Shown here piece after piece: positions 5,075 through 7,661 of a DNA stretch of 7,661 nucleotides. The DNA is taken from positions 1-7,661 of the forward strand of contig CAIKJM010000557.1 of the NCBI GenBank assembly GCA_903827735.1, given 5' to 3'. The translations under genes were made by a program, and so were the position numbers. Each line of letters opens with the position of its first letter. The stretch's first letter is position 1. Origin of the DNA: an uncultured Rhodanobacter sp. GTDB lineage: Bacteria > Pseudomonadota > Gammaproteobacteria > Xanthomonadales > Rhodanobacteraceae. Below the pieces are notes generated by a model, which did no database searches, was not told the origin of the DNA, and saw nothing but the letters and a program-made list of their open reading frames with translations.

Positions 5075-6370
5075 ATGGATATCGATCTGATCCCGTTCGA
5101 ACACACGCAGGAGTTTCACGACACCGTATCGGCCGCGCACGAATTCCTGCTGAACCGCATCGAGGATCAACGCCTCGACATCGCGACGTGGTCACAGGCC
5201 ACGGCGAGCAAATACGTCGCTATCGAAACCAACGCTTTCGTGCAGGAATGGCGCATTCCGATCAATGAGAGCGAAGTGCAGAAGGTGGCTTCGGCGCTGC
5301 TCAAGGAACTGACCGGATATGGACCGCTGGACGATCTGCTATCCGATCCCGAGGTCGAGGACATTCTGGTAAACGGCTATCAGGACGTGTATGTGTCGCG
5401 CCACGGCGTGCTGAAGCGTGAGCCGGTGCGTTTCAGCGACAACCGCCACGTATTGCGCATCGTTCGCCGCATCCTCGCGCCGCTGGGGCGGCGGCTGGAT
5501 GAGGCCAACCCGATGGTCGATGCGCGCATGGCCAACGGCGGCCGCCTCAACGCCATCATCGAGCCGCTGGCGGTGAGCGGGCCGAGCGTTTCGATCCGCA
5601 AGTTTCGCCAGGATCCGTTCACGCCCGACGACCTGATGGCGCGCGGCGCGTTCGACCACAACCTGCGTGCGCTGCTGCAGGCGGCGGTGGAAAGCCGCTG
5701 CAATATTCTGATTTCAGGCGGCACCAGCTCGGGCAAGACCTCGCTGCTCAACGCGCTAGCGAGCTATATCCCGTTGAACGAACGCGTGGTCACCATCGAG
5801 GACACCGCCGAGCTGTCGCTCAACCACCCGCACGTGGTGCGGCTGGAAAGCCGGATCGGCGGCTTTGACGGCAGCGGTGCGGTATCCACCCGCGATCTGC
5901 TGCGCAACAGCCTACGCATGCGGCCCGATCGCATCGTGGTGGGTGAGGTGCGCGGCGCCGAAGTGCTGGAAATGCTGCAAGCCATGAACACCGGCCACGA
6001 CGGTTCGATGTCCACCATCCACGCCAATTCGGCACGCGATGCGCTGAGCCGATTGGAAATGCTGTGCGGATTTGCCGGCTTCCAGGGCAGCGAAGACAGC
6101 CTGCGTCGGCAGATCGCCAGCGCGATCGACTTCATCATCCAGATATCGCGCCTGAGTAACGGCCATCGCGTGATCTCGTCGGTGACAGAGGTGATCGGCC
6201 TGACCGACAAGATAATTACCACGCAGGAAATGTTCCACCACGAGACATTTATCGACACCTCCGGCAGTGAGCGCAACCGCTGGCCCGCGCTGGGCTTTCA
6301 TCCGCATACGCACAAGCTGGAGCCGTTCCGTGAATTTCTGCAGCGCACCGCCATGGAGGCGCACGGATGA
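5075..6370 (+). CDS. cpaF: CpaF/TadA secretion ATPase (PilT/VirB11 type)
   Basis: Hexameric cytoplasmic ATPase that powers Flp pilus assembly (and, in some species, retraction). All family motifs are present in the 431-residue protein. An N-terminal helical/NTD region (about 60-180) has LTGYGPLDDLLSDPEVEDI (79-97), which is typical of CpaF. Walker A is GGTSSGKTS (215-223, Lys221), an Asp box is TIEDTAEL (240-247), Walker B is DRIVVGEVRG (285-294, Glu291), and a His box is TGHDGSMSTIHANS (306-319, His308 and His316). The C-terminal region (about 320-431) includes QIASAIDFIIQISR. Walker A has Ser218 where Gly is more usual, which should not abolish function. It has no extra N-terminal FHA or receiver domain. 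The start follows the cpaE stop by one base. The stop overlaps the tadB start (ATGA), placing motor and platform protein under tightly coupled translation. Confidence 0.97.
   Translation: MDIDLIPFEHTQEFHDTVSAAHEFLLNRIEDQRLDIATWSQATASKYVAIETNAFVQEWRIPINESEVQKVASALLKELTGYGPLDDLLSDPEVEDILVNGYQDVYVSRHGVLKREPVRFSDNRHVLRIVRRILAPLGRRLDEANPMVDARMANGGRLNAIIEPLAVSGPSVSIRKFRQDPFTPDDLMARGAFDHNLRALLQAAVESRCNILISGGTSSGKTSLLNALASYIPLNERVVTIEDTAELSLNHPHVVRLESRIGGFDGSGAVSTRDLLRNSLRMRPDRIVVGEVRGAEVLEMLQAMNTGHDGSMSTIHANSARDALSRLEMLCGFAGFQGSEDSLRRQIASAIDFIIQISRLSNGHRVISSVTEVIGLTDKIITTQEMFHHETFIDTSGSERNRWPALGFHPHTHKLEPFREFLQRTAMEAHG
6355..6359 (+). promoter_or_regulatory. Strong ribosome binding site of tadB
   Basis: GGAGG lies 7 nt before the ATG at 6367, inside the last codons of cpaF. 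It lets tadB be translated well despite the 4-bp overlap. Confidence 0.65.
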
Positions 6371-7299
6371 TCCTCACGCTTGCGCTGCTCAGCGTCGTCT
6401 CGTTGCTTATGGCCGTTGCGGTGGAGCTATGGTGGGGTAGCGCTGCGCGGCAGCAGCAGCGTCGAAGCGCGGAATTCATCGAACGCAGCTTGGCCAGCCA
6501 GACGCATGTCGCGCCGCCGCTGCCCGCTGTCGCCGTGGGAAAACCGTTGCCGTATCGATCGCAGGCTCTGGTCACGGACGGGCTATTCTTGCGCGCAGGC
6601 TTGCCGACGGGGTGGCGTCTGCCGGCTCAACTGGCGATGCTTGGTCTGGGGCTGGCTTGGCTCGGCGCTTGGCGCATCGGTACGCCGTGGGCGATACCGG
6701 TGCTGGTGGTCGCATATGCCCTACTTGTGTGGTTCTGGCTGCGCGCGCGTATCGAAAAGCAGCGCCAGCAGATGATTCGCGAACTGCCCGATTTTCTCGA
6801 CGCCGTCGTGCGCCTGGCGACGATCGGCAACAGTTTGCCGATGGCCTTTCAGACGGCGTCGAGCACCGTGCCCATGCCGCTGCGCAGCGTGCTCGACCGC
6901 ACGATGGTTTCCGTGCGCAGCGGCATGGAGCTCGATCAGGCGCTGCAGCTGGCGTCGCAGCCCTATCGGCTCGAAGCACTGCAGCTGCTGCAGGTCGTAC
7001 TGGGTACGGCGGTGCGCATCGGCGGGCGAGCCGATCACATCGTGCAGCGCATGAGCGACTTCATGCGCGATCTGGATCAGGCCCAGCACGAGCTGCGTGC
7101 GATTACCGCCGAAACGCGCATGTCGGCCTGGGTGCTGGGTCTTCTGCCAGTCGTGGTGGCGATCATCCTGTCGCTGCTGAATCCAGCCTTTTTTCATCCG
7201 ATGTTTACCGAATCGCTGGGCCGAAAAATTCTGCTGGTCGCTCTGGTCATGGAACTGTTCGGCGGTTTTCTGCTGTATCGACTGGCGAAGTCGCTGTGA
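6367..7299 (+). CDS. tadB: TadB inner-membrane platform protein (GspF/T2SSF family)
   Basis: Polytopic inner-membrane protein that, with TadC, forms the platform on which CpaF drives pilin insertion. The 310-residue protein has an N-terminal membrane helix (about 3-22), a charged cytoplasmic stretch, and two membrane helices at about 88-102 and 108-125. The GspF-type cytoplasmic domain (about 138-265) has its start motif RELPDFLDAVVRLATIGNSLPMAF, of which LPDFLD (140-145) is most typical, and its end around GGRADHIVQRMSDFMRD. Two C-terminal helices follow at about 253-275 and 286-308. The length is ordinary for TadB. It overlaps cpaF by 4 bp and has a strong ribosome site. TadC is a paralogue of the same fold, but the gene order (directly after cpaF) and N-terminal layout fit TadB. 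Confidence 0.94.
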   Translation: MILTLALLSVVSLLMAVAVELWWGSAARQQQRRSAEFIERSLASQTHVAPPLPAVAVGKPLPYRSQALVTDGLFLRAGLPTGWRLPAQLAMLGLGLAWLGAWRIGTPWAIPVLVVAYALLVWFWLRARIEKQRQQMIRELPDFLDAVVRLATIGNSLPMAFQTASSTVPMPLRSVLDRTMVSVRSGMELDQALQLASQPYRLEALQLLQVVLGTAVRIGGRADHIVQRMSDFMRDLDQAQHELRAITAETRMSAWVLGLLPVVVAIILSLLNPAFFHPMFTESLGRKILLVALVMELFGGFLLYRLAKSL

Positions 7300-7315
7300 T
7301 GGATTTTCTCAACTT

Positions 7316-7325
7316 AGGGAGCAGG
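7316..7325 (+). promoter_or_regulatory. Ribosome binding region of tadC (ambiguous start)
   Basis: AGGGAG (7316-7321) is 8 nt from an in-frame GTG at 7330 and 11 nt from the ATG at 7333; CAGG (7322-7325) is 7 nt from the ATG. Either start is possible and they differ by one residue. The stretch between tadB and tadC is otherwise empty. Confidence 0.45.
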
Positions 7326-7332
7326 CCTAGTG

Positions 7333-7661
7333 ATGGCTGAACTCTTACTCGCATCGGCGGCCTTTGTGCTGGCCTTAGCGCTGGCTCTCGTCGCTTGGGG
7401 CCTGCTGCACCGCGTGCGGCAGAGTGATCAGCATGAGCAGGTCATCAACGAGGCGCTGGCGCGTGTGCTTCGTCGAGGTCCGCAAGCCGACGAGACGGCC
7501 ACGGTAGCTACGTTTTTACGCCGGTGCCGGCGTTGGCTGGAGTCCGTTGGAACCCACTTCGAGGACGGTCACCTCGGCAGGGCGCTACTGGCCAAGGAGG
7601 ATCTGCTGCTGCTTGATCAGACCAATCACAACACCACTTCGGGCCGCGCGCTTTTTCTGGG
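7333..7661 (+). CDS. tadC: TadC inner-membrane platform protein, N-terminal part (3' partial)
   Basis: Second GspF-family platform protein of the Tad machine. The frame is open from the ATG at 7333 to the end of the window, giving 109 residues. Visible parts are an N-terminal membrane helix (about 4-23, LLLASAAFVLALALALVAWG), then a basic, helical cytoplasmic stretch (RRCRRWLESVGTHFED). A segment like ALLAKEDLLLLDQTNHN (85-101) follows, which resembles the region before the second membrane helix in TadC/TadB2 proteins. The T2SSF domain itself would lie beyond the window. Identification therefore depends mostly on position directly after tadB and on the N-terminal layout. It probably shares the operon transcript. 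The start could also be the GTG at 7330. Confidence 0.78.
   Translation, partial: MAELLLASAAFVLALALALVAWGLLHRVRQSDQHEQVINEALARVLRRGPQADETATVATFLRRCRRWLESVGTHFEDGHLGRALLAKEDLLLLDQTNHNTTSGRALFL

Noticed and set aside
4504..5106. 200-codon open frame on the minus strand, opposite cpaE
   Set aside because: Shadow of a GC-rich gene: the + strand protein has clear family motifs, while this one is Arg/Gln-rich with no recognisable domain or ribosome site. The same holds for the minus-strand frames at 5764-6276, 3224-3646 and 6721-7197.
6612..7340. 242-codon + strand frame overlapping tadB
   Set aside because: Ala/Arg/Gly-rich translation with no domain, in the +2 frame of a well-identified TadB. 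Only its last 13 codons (from 7299) lie outside tadB.
1..7661. Type II secretion or type IVa pilus cluster, or a new system
   Set aside because: The Flp motif, TadV without a methyltransferase region, the SAF-domain CpaB, the MinD-like CpaE and the paired TadB/TadC order identify a Tad pilus locus. No CRISPR array, tRNA, rRNA, insertion sequence or phage gene was seen.

Overview
The window is a nearly continuous stretch of a tad (tight adherence, Flp-type IVb pilus) locus, all on the + strand. Visible order: flp pilin (5' end outside the window), tadV/cpaA prepilin peptidase, a TadE-like pseudopilin, cpaB/rcpC, cpaC/rcpA secretin, cpaE/tadZ, cpaF/tadA ATPase, tadB, and the start of tadC (3' end outside the window). 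An outer-membrane secretin shows a diderm bacterium. The moderately high GC, the single-gene order flp-tadV-tadE-cpaB-cpaC-cpaE-cpaF-tadB-tadC and the protein style suggest a beta- or gammaproteobacterium, perhaps Burkholderiales or the Dyella/Rhodanobacter group. That placement is inference, not a sequence match.

Layout: positions 1-173 encode the major pilin. A 113-bp AT-richer gap (174-286) with several short self-complementary GAAGA/TCTTC elements separates it from the rest. From 287 on, genes are packed tightly. tadV and tadE are 5 bp apart. tadE and cpaB are separated by 35 bp holding a strong GC hairpin that abuts the cpaB ribosome binding site. cpaB/cpaC and cpaF/tadB overlap by 4 bp (ATGA). 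cpaC/cpaE are 17 bp apart, cpaE/cpaF 1 bp, and tadB/tadC about 33 bp. This reads as one operon whose main promoter lies upstream of the window. No convincing internal promoter or terminator was found.

How the parts work together (family knowledge): TadV cleaves the Flp and TadE-like prepilins after the Gly of the G-X4-E-Y motif. CpaF powers assembly from the cytoplasm, with TadB and TadC as the inner-membrane platform. CpaE/TadZ localises the machine to a cell site. CpaC forms the outer-membrane pore and CpaB is its periplasmic partner.

I did not find an undescribed system; this is a recognisable Tad pilus machine. The points most worth a second look are the strongly degenerate nucleotide-binding site of CpaE (Arg and Thr at the two Walker A lysine positions), the hairpin at the cpaB start, the exact Flp-type cleavage motif in the TadE-like protein, the absence of an rcpB/cpaD gene between the secretin and TadZ, and the RNA self-complementarity around flp.
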